DNA of 64,000 nt from Haemophilus massiliensis (GCA_000752995.2 LM994636.1:429146-493145); one strand, 5' to 3'; positions 27,201-37,666 are shown, counted from the first letter of the stretch. Program-made: numbers and translations. Notes: generated from the sequence alone by a model not told the origin.

Positions 27201-28526
27201 TTATTTTTTATAGTGATAACTGCCGTCTGCCTGACGCACGAACCGGCTACCATTAGACAGGCGCAGCTCGCTGACTCTGCCTTGTCCGTTTAATGAAACC
27301 TGAACTTTATCGCCCGGTTTAAAACTGCTTAACACGTTGCCGGCGCCGTTGGCTTTGGTCATCGCATTCACATCGGCGATATTCAAATTGTTATCGCGAA
27401 ATACCTGCATCAAGGTGACGCCTTGCGGTACGGTAAGGGTTTTGCCTGTTGTCGTATTTGCACTCTGTTTGGCTGCGGATGCGCCAGCCGCTTTCGCTTC
27501 AACTACCGGTGCGCCTTTGCGTTCCGCTTTTGTTGTCGGTGCAGTTTTGCTTTCGCTTGCTTTGGCGCTCTGAACCTGTTTTGCCGGTTTATTTGTTGTA
27601 GCTTGCTCATGGCGAGCCGGTTTATTAGCTTCACTTTGAACTGTGCCGCTGCGGCTTAGTTGTTGTGCCGGCTGCGGCTGAACAGGTTGTGGCGCAACCA
27701 TTGGTTCGGTATTGGCTTTATTTTCTGATGTTGGCTGGCTTGGCACAGGTTGTACGGCAGGCGCTTGGGTTGCCGCAGGCTGACTGTCGGCAGGGTGCAG
27801 CGTGCTGTTATCCGCTGTCGGGCTTGCTGCATTTTGTTCTTCGCGCTGTGCATTCGCATCGGTTGCATTTACCGCCGGCGTATCGGCAGGTTGCTCGTTT
27901 TGTGCATTATTAATGTTATCTAATACCGTGTTTTCTAGTGGCTGGCTTTGATCAAGAGATTGAAATTGAGTCGGAATAGAGGTTGAGGATTGCTCAAAGG
28001 AATGAACGGTTTCCGAGCTCGGTTTTAACCAAGATACAATCAGCAGAATAATAATTGCGATCAGCAATGCAATAAAAATACGTCGGTATTTCGGCGGTAG
28101 TGCCTGTAAAATCGCCCAGTTTTCAGGATTTTTCAGGTTTTTTGTCGGTGCCGAAGTATTTTGTGGCTGTTGCGTATTTAAGGATGCCGCATCCGACTGC
28201 GGATTGGTGGCGGATTCGCCGGTAGCGGTATCGTTAACCGATGTCGCAGTCGGCGCTACGCTGTTTGTCTGATTGCTTTGCGGCGCGTTTTGGGTGTCGG
28301 CGTTTGCACCGAAAGTCGGTTCTTTGCGCACGCTGAATTGTGCTTCCGGGGTCTCTTTGCGAGTAAAAGAATTCATAATACCTTTCGCCTTGTTGAAAAA
28401 TGAAAGTTCAGAGGCAAGGTTTTTTTTCGGCGTAATGGGCTCGATTTGATTAAATTCGAGATCCAACTCGTTTTGCGCCGGATTATTTTCCGCCCCTGTC
28501 TCTGGTTTGTTTTGTTCAGTTGTCAC
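27201..28526 (-). CDS. oapA: Opacity-associated protein OapA
   Basis: Cell-envelope protein of 441 residues, linked in H. influenzae to transparent colony form and adherence to epithelial cells. The cytoplasmic N-terminus is followed by a membrane helix (about 149-167, FIALLIAIIILLIVSWL). A long low-complexity linker rich in proline, alanine, glutamine and threonine (about 175-345) comes next. The C-terminal LysM-like domain (about 355-441, LTVPQGVTLMQVFRDNNL) probably binds peptidoglycan. It precedes oapB and follows epmB. Confidence 0.9.
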   Translation of the reverse strand: MTTEQNKPETGAENNPAQNELDLEFNQIEPITPKKNLASELSFFNKAKGIMNSFTRKETPEAQFSVRKEPTFGANADTQNAPQSNQTNSVAPTATSVNDTATGESATNPQSDAASLNTQQPQNTSAPTKNLKNPENWAILQALPPKYRRIFIALLIAIIILLIVSWLKPSSETVHSFEQSSTSIPTQFQSLDQSQPLENTVLDNINNAQNEQPADTPAVNATDANAQREEQNAASPTADNSTLHPADSQPAATQAPAVQPVPSQPTSENKANTEPMVAPQPVQPQPAQQLSRSGTVQSEANKPARHEQATTNKPAKQVQSAKASESKTAPTTKAERKGAPVVEAKAAGASAAKQSANTTTGKTLTVPQGVTLMQVFRDNNLNIADVNAMTKANGAGNVLSSFKPGDKVQVSLNGQGRVSELRLSNGSRFVRQADGSYHYKK

Positions 28527-28615
28527 GGTTATACCTTAATGCTAACAATAAAAATAAATGCACTTAAAAGTGCGGTCGAAATTTCGCTTATTTTAAAGGA
28601 TCTTTCGCGATTTTC

Positions 28616-29629
28616 CTATGCCGAATACAAAGTTTTATTCGGTTCGCCGGCAATTTCGCGCGCCAGTTTCGGCACCAGATAACCGGAGGTTAGGCTTTGT
28701 AATTCATTGTAAATTTTTGTGGCACGCTGATCATCAATATAAAAATGGCTGGCACCTTCTACTTTATCCAACAGATGTAGATAGTAGGGCAGGATGCCGG
28801 CGGCAAACAGTTTATCGCTCAAACGTTTCAGTACCTGTGCATTATCATTGACATTTTTCAGCAGCACCGATTGATTAAGCAGAGTAACACCTGCCTGCTT
28901 GAGTTTCTGCATGCCTGCCGCCAGTTGTTGATCAATTTCATTTGGATGATTGATATGCGTGACCAATAGGGTTTGCAGGCGCGTTTGAGCTAATAGCTGA
29001 CAAAATTGTTCGGTAATACGCTGCGGAATTACCACTGGCAGACGGGTGTGAATACGCAAGCGCTGTAAGTGCGGTAGTTTTTCCAGCCGCATGATCAGCC
29101 ATTCCAGCTCGTGATCTTTTGCCATCAGCGGATCTCCGCCGGAAAAAATGACTTCCTCAATTTCCGCATGCGCCGCGATATAGTCGATGGCTTTCAGCCA
29201 GCTTTGCTTATCGCCCTTATTTTCCGCATAAGGAAAATGCCGGCGGAAACAATAGCGACAGTTAATCGCACAGCTGTTTTTAACTATAAATAACAGTCGG
29301 TTGTGGTATTTGTGCAGAATATTCGGCGCGGCGTTATGTTGCTCCTGCAACGGATCTTTACTAAATCCTTCCGCACTCAGAAACTCCTGTCGAGAGGACA
29401 TCGCCTGTAGAAAAAGCGGGTCTTGCGGGTTACCTTTTTCCATTTTTTCCACAAAAGGTAAGGGAACACGCAGCGGAAATAAGCGACGGGCGGCAATATC
29501 CGAACCGAATTGATCGCACGGCAACGAGAGCGCGGTCAATAACGTTTGCGGATCGGAAATTGCGCCGGCAAGGTAATCCGTCCAATTTTGTTCTTCTCTA
29601 ATCGGGTTGTTTCGGGTTAAAATACGCAC
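28616..29629 (-). CDS. epmB: EF-P lysine 2,3-aminomutase EpmB (GTG start)
   Basis: Radical-SAM enzyme that turns (S)-alpha-lysine into (R)-beta-lysine for modification of EF-P. The cluster motif [11 protein letters not shown] is present, with [14 protein letters not shown] choose the GTG at 29629 ([13 protein letters not shown]) because homology to E. coli EpmB begins there; longer readings run into efp. This gives 337 residues. A weak AAAGAGA lies upstream. It is divergent from its target gene efp, with only 34 bp between start codons. The family also resembles free lysine aminomutases, but context fits EpmB. Confidence 0.93.
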   Translation of the reverse strand: MRILTRNNPIREEQNWTDYLAGAISDPQTLLTALSLPCDQFGSDIAARRLFPLRVPLPFVEKMEKGNPQDPLFLQAMSSRQEFLSAEGFSKDPLQEQHNAAPNILHKYHNRLLFIVKNSCAINCRYCFRRHFPYAENKGDKQSWLKAIDYIAAHAEIEEVIFSGGDPLMAKDHELEWLIMRLEKLPHLQRLRIHTRLPVVIPQRITEQFCQLLAQTRLQTLLVTHINHPNEIDQQLAAGMQKLKQAGVTLLNQSVLLKNVNDNAQVLKRLSDKLFAAGILPYYLHLLDKVEGASHFYIDDQRATKIYNELQSLTSGYLVPKLAREIAGEPNKTLYSA

Positions 29630-29663
29630 TTTAAAAAAACAATCTCTTTTCTTTGAGGATAAT

Positions 29664-30230
29664 ATGGCTACATATACTACCAGTGATTTCAAACCAGGTC
29701 TAAAATTTATGCAGGACGGCGAACCTTGCGTTATCGTGGAAAACGAATTCGTTAAACCGGGCAAAGGTCAAGCGTTTACCCGCACCCGTATCCGTAAGCT
29801 GATTTCAGGCAAGGTGTTGGACGTCAATTTCAAATCCGGCACGTCCGTAGAAGCGGCAGATGTGATGGATTTAAATTTAACCTATTCCTATAAAGACGAC
29901 GCATTCTGGTACTTTATGCATCCGGAAACCTTTGAGCAATATTCCGCCGATAAAAAAGCCGTCGGTGATGCGGACAAATGGTTATTGGATCAGGCGGACT
30001 GTATTGTCACCTTGTGGAACGGCGCGCCGATTTCCATTACACCACCGAATTTCGTTGAGCTGGAAGTGATCGAAACCGATCCGGGTTTGAAAGGCGATAC
30101 CGCAGGTACCGGTGGTAAACCGGCCACTTTAAGTACCGGTGCGGTGGTAAAAGTGCCTTTATTCGTACAGATCGGCGAAGTGATCAAAGTAGATACCCGC
30201 TCCGGCGAATATGTTTCCCGCGTGAAATAA
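29664..30230 (+). CDS. efp: Translation elongation factor P
   Basis: Relieves ribosome stalling at proline runs. The ATG at 29664 has TTGAGGA upstream and gives 188 residues, the E. coli length. Lys34 in VKPGKGQAF is the lysine that receives beta-lysine from EpmA with EpmB. Three beta-barrel domains are expected; the C-terminal motif is [15 protein letters not shown]. The gene pair efp/epmB is conserved in H. influenzae. Confidence 0.98.
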   Translation: MATYTTSDFKPGLKFMQDGEPCVIVENEFVKPGKGQAFTRTRIRKLISGKVLDVNFKSGTSVEAADVMDLNLTYSYKDDAFWYFMHPETFEQYSADKKAVGDADKWLLDQADCIVTLWNGAPISITPPNFVELEVIETDPGLKGDTAGTGGKPATLSTGAVVKVPLFVQIGEVIKVDTRSGEYVSRVK

Positions 30231-30309
30231 GTTTATTTTATTTAAATCAGCTGCTCTGGAAACTTTATGGGCGGCCTCCAAAACTTGGGCGGGTAATTTA
30301 ACTTAAACA

Positions 30310-30343
30310 TTGAGCTCTGTCATCGACAGGGCTCAACTTTTTT
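30310..30343 (+). terminator. Terminator of efp
   Basis: TTGAGCTCTGTC and GACAGGGCTCAA form a 12-bp stem with one G-T pair and a 3-base loop, followed by C and six T residues. Confidence 0.9.
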
Positions 30344-30609
30344 GAGTTTAATTTCATTTTTTCGTTGCCATAATGAATATCGGTATGGGGGGTTGCTCTG
30401 ATTCCGTAATATCAGTACATCGCCGCAATTGGAAACGTTTCAATTCTAACACGCTGAAAAAGAACTGCCGTGTCCTTTTCTGCAAATAGTCTGTGTTTGA
30501 TGATGTACATAAATTCAAGTCAATAATCTTTGCCCATAAAGGTTTGCACTTTAATCTTCAGTTGATGAGTTTGGGTAATTTTGAGGGCGGATTAAAGTGC
30601 GGTCGATTT
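30344..30609. other. Gene-free gap between efp and the converging lysR gene
   Basis: Apart from the terminator before it, I see no gene here. It holds a symmetric GAAACGTTTC (30432-30441) with AATT on both sides, which looks like a LacI/GalR-family operator although no gene starts nearby. An uptake core lies at 30595. The rest is unremarkable AT-rich sequence. Confidence 0.5.
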
Positions 30610-31548
30610 TTACATAATTATTTCTTTATCATCAAAGGATTGGGCTAATTTATTGATGAATTTTGATACGTAAGGATTGATATTGTGCGCATTCCAGACG
30701 AGTTCCATGATGTAGGAATATCGATTCGTATCATTGATTTCTAATATTTTACTATTTGGGCCTAAGAGAAATTTTCGGTGTTTTGGTAAAAGCAATATTA
30801 CATTTGTATTTAACTCTAATTCAACAGTGCAGGTTTTGATATTTGGATATTCTTTATACACGGTAAACGGAATATTTTGTCTTTGCAGAAAATCCGTACT
30901 GTATAGTTTCGCCCACGGCGATTCTTTTAACTCTTCAACAATAATTGGATATTTGCTGATTTCTTCCAATGACACATTTTCCAAAGATGCCAAAGGGTGT
31001 TTTTTATTGAGACCCACACATAAAGGATCGTAAGAAAGCGGTAATGTGCGAAAATTTAATTTTTCTTTCAGAATTTCCTGTGCCAGATCCTGTACGAACA
31101 CAGGACGAAGCACCATGCCGATATCATATTCCTTAGTTCTTAATAGATTAAAGGATTCCAGTAAATCAGAATCCCGATAATTTACATTCACGTTTGGATA
31201 TTTTTCTTTGAATTGACCGAGAAAGGTCGTCAGGAGGTTAAAGAAAGCGTCACCTAAATAAACAATCGACAGTTTGTCTCTCGATATGCCAGTAAAATTA
31301 TTCATTATTGACATGGAATCGTCATATTGCCTGACTATTTTCTTCGATTCCTGTAGCAACAACTCGCCTGCTGGAGTCAAGGTGACATTGTGGGTATTGC
31401 GAATGAATAATTTGGTATTGAACTTTTCTTCTAACTCTTTGATATGACGAGTTAAAATCGGCTGCGTTGTATATAATTTAGTAGCCGTTTGAGTAAAGTT
31501 TAGAATTTCGCTTAAAGCGATGTACTCTCTTAATAAACGTATTTTCAT
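30610..31548 (-). CDS. LysR-family regulator of the catabolic regulon
   Basis: 312 residues from the ATG at 31548, which has GGAGGAG six bases upstream; the TTG at 31554 abuts that site. The N-terminal winged helix (about 1-60) reads LNFTQTATKLYTTQPILTRHI, with the recognition helix near TTQPILTRHIKELE. A two-lobed effector domain follows (about 90-295). It is divergent from the crotonase-type gene, and a T-N11-A palindrome sits between them. Because a very similar element precedes arm 1, it probably controls both arms; its inducer would be a pathway intermediate. Confidence 0.88.
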   Translation of the reverse strand: MKIRLLREYIALSEILNFTQTATKLYTTQPILTRHIKELEEKFNTKLFIRNTHNVTLTPAGELLLQESKKIVRQYDDSMSIMNNFTGISRDKLSIVYLGDAFFNLLTTFLGQFKEKYPNVNVNYRDSDLLESFNLLRTKEYDIGMVLRPVFVQDLAQEILKEKLNFRTLPLSYDPLCVGLNKKHPLASLENVSLEEISKYPIIVEELKESPWAKLYSTDFLQRQNIPFTVYKEYPNIKTCTVELELNTNVILLLPKHRKFLLGPNSKILEINDTNRYSYIMELVWNAHNINPYVSKFINKLAQSFDDKEIIM

Positions 31549-31636
31549 TGCCAACTCCTCCGGTTATCTGCCATTCAACATAGTGTGAATTATATGGATA
31601 TATAGACTATTTTCTGTGATCTTTATTCCAAATTGG

Positions 31637-31684
31637 TTGGTTATATATAAATCGGATAACCAATGACAAAAAAGGCATTTCAAC
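31637..31684 (+). promoter_or_regulatory. LysR box with T-N11-A symmetry, arm 2
   Basis: TTGGTTAT (31637-31644) and ATAACCAA (31656-31663) are perfect 8-base arms separated by 11 bases, the classical LysR layout. The right arm continues into the 29-base element shared with arm 1. TTGTGA at 31691 and TATAGC at 31714 could be -35 and -10 boxes. Confidence 0.8.
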
Positions 31685-31783
31685 ACTTTCTTGTGAAATA
31701 GTATTCTGCAAATTATAGCTAGACCAGTGTGCTGATTTAGCTTTATTGGTGAAGATATCTAATTGTTAATCAAGGAGTTATTT

Positions 31784-32779
31784 ATGACTATCAAAGCAAA
31801 CTATGAATCAGATCATAATAAACGCAAAGAAATGTCTCATGAGGAACTTGGCACTCTTCCTCACATGACCTTTGAGGAATATTCGGAAAAATTAAAAGAT
31901 TGTTTCATTATGAAACGTAAAAACGGGATCCTTGAAGCGCGTATGCATACTAACGGCGGTCCCATTCAATGGGGCGCTCAGCTTCACCAAGGGCTGCATT
32001 ATTTTTTTGACTGGGCGGGTCGCGATCCTGATAACGAAGTAATTATTTTAGGCGGTGTCGGACCAGACACTTTTAAAGGTATCGGTCGGGTAAATAAACA
32101 GGGTGAATGGTTGCCAGCAACAGAATTTGCATCGGAGCCGGATGTAGCCTGGCGTATGTATAACTATCAATACTACGACGGTACCAATGATATTGAAGGT
32201 CAAATCTTTGACTTGGAAGTACCTACCATCGGCGTATGGGCCGGTGCAACTTTTCATTCTGATTTAGTGCTATTCAGCGATATTACTTTAGCCACCGAAG
32301 ACGCTTGGACTACTGAAATGCACTTTCGTACCAACATGGTTCCCGGTGATGGGGTTCAAATCGCATGGCGCGAATTAATGGGGCGTAAACGTTACGCTTA
32401 TGCAGAATTAACCGGTGAGATTATTACTGCTCGTAAAGCGTTGGCTTTGGGGATGGTCAATGAAATCTGTGAAAATACTGAAGCCGCTTATGAGCGCGCT
32501 TGGGAAATTGCGGAATTGATTATGCGTACCGGTACCCGTGTTACCCGTCGGATTACGACTCAGGTTCTTCGTCAGCCTTGGAAAGAAGATATTGCCAGAG
32601 AACTTCGCAGTGCCTTCGCTACGGAAATGTTTGTTACTGCAACGGAACATTCTCCGCATGAAGCCGATTATTGGGAACGTGCTAAAGAAGAAGCCGCATT
32701 AGTACGCGCCGCTGAGAAAAAGGGCAAAGTTATTCGTCCACGCGTTAACGGCGGTCAGGAAGAGGATGAAATTAAATAA
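31784..32779 (+). CDS. Crotonase-superfamily hydrolase resembling 6-oxocamphor hydrolase
   Basis: 331 residues from the ATG at 31784 (AAGGAG upstream). The crotonase core (about 45-275) has a glycine-rich oxyanion region (ILGGVGPDTFKG) and LTGEIITARKALALGMVNEI. His180 and Asp189 in MHFRTNMVPGDG have the same nine-residue spacing as His145 and Asp154 of 6-oxocamphor hydrolase, a beta-diketone retro-Claisenase, and the surrounding VPGDG and MVNE agree with it as I recall it. Annotation as enoyl-CoA hydratase would be the default but fits less well. First gene of arm 2. The N-terminal 30 residues and the charged C-terminal tail are extra. Confidence 0.75.
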   Translation: MTIKANYESDHNKRKEMSHEELGTLPHMTFEEYSEKLKDCFIMKRKNGILEARMHTNGGPIQWGAQLHQGLHYFFDWAGRDPDNEVIILGGVGPDTFKGIGRVNKQGEWLPATEFASEPDVAWRMYNYQYYDGTNDIEGQIFDLEVPTIGVWAGATFHSDLVLFSDITLATEDAWTTEMHFRTNMVPGDGVQIAWRELMGRKRYAYAELTGEIITARKALALGMVNEICENTEAAYERAWEIAELIMRTGTRVTRRITTQVLRQPWKEDIARELRSAFATEMFVTATEHSPHEADYWERAKEEAALVRAAEKKGKVIRPRVNGGQEEDEIK

Positions 32780-32847
32780 TCAATATTACTTTGGAGCTCT
32801 GTCATATTCGGCGGAGCTTTATTGTAACTCCCAAGGAGAATTACGCT

Positions 32848-34110
32848 ATGGCTAATTTAGATAAAGATCAAAAAGGCCTTAACTTTGGCAAAAACGGTTG
32901 GCTAGTGATTATTAATCAAGCGATCATGTTTTGGGTCGGAGCCGGTGTCGCAACTCACGGTCTAAATATCGTTCTTCCTGCAATATCTGAATATTATCAA
33001 CTTAACTATGAAGAGTTACTCTTCGTGGTGACTCCCGCTTCATGGGCCGCTATTCCTGCCGCACCATTTTGTGCTTGGTTGTGTGAAAAGAAAGGCAATA
33101 AATTTGTTATCTGTTTATGTTTACTATTATGCGCACTCTGTTGGGGATTAATTGGTTACGCTGACTCAATTATGATTTTCGCGCTGCTTTTTGCTGGCGT
33201 GTCTTTCTTTGCGACTGGCTACGCTTATATTGCCGGCACTGCGTTGGTTGCCAATTGGTTTGTACGTAAACAAAGTCTGGCTTTGGGCTTTATCACCTTC
33301 GGTCAAACCACTTCCAGTGCTTTTTTTGTGCCGGTATTAAGCGTCACCTTTGGTGTCTGGGGAGTTCATCACGGCTTCTGGGGCATGTCGTTGCTTATGC
33401 TGCTTATTTTCTTGTTTGTGCTGAAATTTATTTTTAACAGACCGGAAGACGTAGGTGAATTACCGGATAACGAATTCGAGCAGACAGTTCCTATAGTTCA
33501 AAATGTGCAAAATAGCGATTTCAGCGGTTTAACCCGGAAAACATTACTGCGCTCGAAAGACATTTGGTTTATGGGCGTATCGACCGGAATTATCTATATT
33601 ATGTTAGTCGGCGTTGTTAGTCAGATCGTGCCGCGTTTAGTCAGCCTCGGGTTTGATCTTAATACGGCGATTTTGTATATGAGTGTCAGTGCCTTAATCG
33701 GGACTTTCGGCGCTTATACTTGGGGCTGGCTTAATCATAAAGTAGGTATAAAGATTGCATTGATTATTTATAACCTTTGGTGGCAGGCGGCGATTTTACT
33801 CAATCTTTCCTCATCTTCAACAATGTTGCTTGTTTCCATGTTTATGATCGGCCTTGCACTACCGGGAGCCACGAATTACAGCACTGCCTTTGTATCAACT
33901 AAATATCCGCGTCAGGCCTATGTACGTGCGATTGGTCTGGTTCATCCGATTCAATCTATCGTTCGTTGCTGTGCTTTTTCCGTATTGGCTTTCGGTCTGG
34001 CTTATCTGGGAGGGTATGACGGCGCATATTTGCTGCTTGTGGGGATAGGCGTGGTTTCGCTGGTTTTGATTCTGGCAACGGATTTAACTCCAGTGACTGC
34101 GGAGGCATAA
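32848..34110 (+). CDS. MFS transporter, probably importer of the regulon substrate
   Basis: 420 residues from the ATG at 32848 (AAGGAGA upstream), about 12 predicted helices. The start of helix 1 (GWLVIINQAIMFWVGAG) and a loop around CEKKGNKF are in keeping with organic-acid or anion symporters. It lies 68 bp after the crotonase-type gene and 31 bp before the dehydrogenase, so it belongs to the operon. The substrate is unknown; context favours a carboxylate or cyclic ketone/alcohol. Confidence 0.85.
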   Translation: MANLDKDQKGLNFGKNGWLVIINQAIMFWVGAGVATHGLNIVLPAISEYYQLNYEELLFVVTPASWAAIPAAPFCAWLCEKKGNKFVICLCLLLCALCWGLIGYADSIMIFALLFAGVSFFATGYAYIAGTALVANWFVRKQSLALGFITFGQTTSSAFFVPVLSVTFGVWGVHHGFWGMSLLMLLIFLFVLKFIFNRPEDVGELPDNEFEQTVPIVQNVQNSDFSGLTRKTLLRSKDIWFMGVSTGIIYIMLVGVVSQIVPRLVSLGFDLNTAILYMSVSALIGTFGAYTWGWLNHKVGIKIALIIYNLWWQAAILLNLSSSSTMLLVSMFMIGLALPGATNYSTAFVSTKYPRQAYVRAIGLVHPIQSIVRCCAFSVLAFGLAYLGGYDGAYLLLVGIGVVSLVLILATDLTPVTAEA

Positions 34111-34141
34111 ATTCGGTAAAAATGGAATAGGAGTAAATAAT

Positions 34142-34888
34142 ATGAGATTACAGCATAAAGTCGCCATCGTTACCGGCGCAAGTTCAGGCATCGGTGCAAA
34201 AACTGCAGAATTGTTTGCCGCAGAAGGTGCAATCGTCGTATTGGTTGCAAGACGCAAACAACGTCTAGAACAATTAGCAGCGGCTATTCGAGCTAAAAAT
34301 GGTACGGCCAAAGTAATTTCGGCGGATTTAACTTCTGAAAGCGAATGCCGTCGGGTAGTGGAAGAAACCGTAGCGGAGTTCGGTAAGCTGGATATTCTAA
34401 TTAATAATGCCGGTATTGCGGATAAACATCTGCCGATTACTAAATGTTCCACTGAGTGGTGGAATGAGGTTATTTTAGTGGATCAGACTTCTGTGTTTTA
34501 TATCACTAAAGCGGCCTTGGAACATATGACGAAGGGATCTATCGTAAATATTTCCTCTATCGGTGGTGTGTTTGGTTCGGCAGGTATTTCCTATTCTGCG
34601 GCCAAAAGCGCAGTAATCGGTATGACCAAAAACATCGCCATTCAATATGCCGGCAAAGGTATTCGTTGCAACGCGGTTTGTCCGGGGCCGACGCCGACGG
34701 AATTGAACACTCCGGAAAAATTAGCCGCCTTTGACGATTTTGCCAAACAATGTGCGAAACATATGAATATGTCTTTACCGGAAACGAGTGCGGAAGAACA
34801 GGCTCGAGCGATTCTTTTCTTCGCTTCTGATGAGGCAAGCGGAGTAACCGGTCAGATTATGGTTGTGGATAACGGTATTACATTATAG
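34142..34888 (+). CDS. Short-chain dehydrogenase/reductase
   Basis: Classical SDR, 248 residues. Cofactor motif TGASSGIG (11-18), NNAG near 88-91, catalytic Ser138 or 139, and Tyr151/Lys155 (YSAAK). Arginines 37 and 38 after the second strand favour NADP(H). AGGAG precedes the ATG. In this context it could oxidise a hydroxyl group to the ketone that one of the retro-Claisen enzymes then cleaves. Closest common annotations are 3-oxoacyl-ACP reductase or glucose dehydrogenase families, which say little about substrate. Confidence 0.9.
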   Translation: MRLQHKVAIVTGASSGIGAKTAELFAAEGAIVVLVARRKQRLEQLAAAIRAKNGTAKVISADLTSESECRRVVEETVAEFGKLDILINNAGIADKHLPITKCSTEWWNEVILVDQTSVFYITKAALEHMTKGSIVNISSIGGVFGSAGISYSAAKSAVIGMTKNIAIQYAGKGIRCNAVCPGPTPTELNTPEKLAAFDDFAKQCAKHMNMSLPETSAEEQARAILFFASDEASGVTGQIMVVDNGITL

Positions 34889-34898
34889 GCATTTGTAT

Positions 34899-36074
34899 AT
34901 GAAAGAAGTAGTGATTGTTTCAGCAGTTAGAACTCCTATCGGCAGTTTCGGCGGCTGTTTTAAAGATATAAGTGCGGTGGAATTAGGCCGAATTTCTGTT
35001 GTGGAAGCGTTAAAAAGAGCACATATCGGCAGTAGCGATGTGGACGAAGTGATTCTGGGTAACGTATTATCTGCTGGTCTTGGACAAAATGTAGCCAGAC
35101 AGGTAGCGATACACGCGGGTATTCCCGTTGAAACACCGGCTTTTACTGTGAATAAAGTTTGCGGTTCTGGCCTGAAATCTGTAGTACTTGGCGCGCAATC
35201 TATTATATGCAACGATGCTGAAGTGGTTGTCGCCGGTGGAACAGAAAGTATGAGCAATGCGGCTTATGTCGCGTCTTTTGTTCGCTGGGGGGCCAGAATG
35301 GGCGAAGTTAAATTAGCGGATACAATGATCAGTGACGGTTTAACCGATGCTTTTTCCAAACTTCATATGGGGATTACAGCGGAAAATTTAGCCCTAAAGT
35401 ATACGTTGAGCCGTGAAGAATTAGATGAATTTTCTCTGTCCAGCCAGTTAAAAGCAGAGCGGGCGCAAAAGAGCGGTAAGTTTGAAGAAGAAATCGTACC
35501 GGTGGAAGTCAAAGGTAAGAAATCTGCCGTGACTGTCGCAACGGACGAGCATCCGCGTCATGGTTCAACCATTGAAGGAATTGCCAAACTGCCTCCCGCT
35601 TTTAAAAAAGATGGCGTTGTGACTGCAGGCAACGCTTCCGGATTGAATGACGGTGCCGCAATTGTTGTACTGATGAGCAAAGAAAAAGCGGAAAAACTGC
35701 ATCTAACGCCGCTGGCCACCATTCGTGCTTGGGCGAGTGCTGGGATTGAACCGAGCATTATGGGATATGGCCCGGTACCGGCAAGTCAAAAAGCGTTAAA
35801 AAAGGCCGGACTCAGCATTGCCGATTTAGATTTGGTAGAAGCCAACGAAGCCTTTGCAGCGCAAGCACTAACGGTTATGCGGGCATTAAATCTGGATCCG
35901 GCTAAAACTAACGTAAACGGCGGTGCTATTGCATTGGGTCATCCGATTGGCGCTTCTGGAGCAAGAATCTTAGTCAGCCTGTTGTATGAAATGAAACGGC
36001 GAAACGCTAAAAACGGACTCGCTACATTATGTATTGGTGGAGGGCAAGGTATCGCATTAGTTGTATCCAGATAA
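34899..36074 (+). CDS. atoB: Acetyl-CoA C-acetyltransferase (acetoacetyl-CoA type), arm 2
   Basis: Thiolase of 391 residues from the ATG at 34899, 10 bp after the dehydrogenase. Cys88 is in [11 protein letters not shown], the NEAF motif in [11 protein letters not shown], histidine in [16 protein letters not shown] and the second cysteine in LCIGGGQG. These motifs match acetoacetyl-CoA thiolases of the AtoB/PhaA type, unlike the arm 1 paralogue. It would convert acetoacetyl-CoA into two acetyl-CoA. An uptake core lies near its start (34970). Confidence 0.92.
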   Translation: MKEVVIVSAVRTPIGSFGGCFKDISAVELGRISVVEALKRAHIGSSDVDEVILGNVLSAGLGQNVARQVAIHAGIPVETPAFTVNKVCGSGLKSVVLGAQSIICNDAEVVVAGGTESMSNAAYVASFVRWGARMGEVKLADTMISDGLTDAFSKLHMGITAENLALKYTLSREELDEFSLSSQLKAERAQKSGKFEEEIVPVEVKGKKSAVTVATDEHPRHGSTIEGIAKLPPAFKKDGVVTAGNASGLNDGAAIVVLMSKEKAEKLHLTPLATIRAWASAGIEPSIMGYGPVPASQKALKKAGLSIADLDLVEANEAFAAQALTVMRALNLDPAKTNVNGGAIALGHPIGASGARILVSLLYEMKRRNAKNGLATLCIGGGQGIALVVSR

Positions 36075-36378
36075 CTTAATTTGTGTATTGATAGCATGAT
36101 ATCTGTCATGTCTGACAGGCTATTTTAAATTACGTTTGAAAAAACTGTTGTGTCAATTCATCAGATTGACGTTATTCAGTGAGTTCTACCCAATGTTGCC
36201 TGTAAAGACTGGCAGTTTGTTCTTTTAAGTGAAAGAGGTTATTTGCCTTAGGTTAATTATTTATGGAAGGAGTTGATGCAGTGAGAACGTAAAAGTGCGG
36301 TCAGTTTTTGCTGAATTTCAAGCGGTTAGTCGGCTAATCTAAGGGCTGAAATGCGTCAGCCCTGTTCACTTTTGTGGA
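36075..36378. other. Gene-free gap between thiolase and argD
   Basis: No gene seen. It holds a small hairpin CTGTCA / TGACAG (36103-36118) after the thiolase, with only a short T-rich stretch, and a stronger hairpin AGGGCTGA / TCAGCCCT (36342-36363) just past the argD stop without a T-run. Either may end the converging transcripts. An uptake core is at 36293. Confidence 0.5.
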
Positions 36379-37590
<1,212 letters not shown>

Positions 37591-37628
37591 TTACATAGCG
37601 GATGGAATTTGCTTTCAGCATAATCCTA

Positions 37629-37666
37629 AATGAATATCTAGTCAAATTAATGAATAAAAATTCGTT
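37629..37666. promoter_or_regulatory. Candidate pair of ARG boxes upstream of argD
   Basis: TGAATAAAAATTCG (37651-37664) is close to the ArgR consensus TGAATWWWWATTCA, and TGAATATCTAGTCA (37631-37644) is a weaker second copy. Taken as 18-mers they are 2 bp apart, as expected for tandem ArgR sites. They run up to the tldD stop codon. Confidence 0.6.

Noticed and set aside
28616-29764. Longer epmB reading starting at 29764
   Set aside because: The extra 45 residues run antisense through efp and show no similarity to EpmB; the GTG at 29629 fits.
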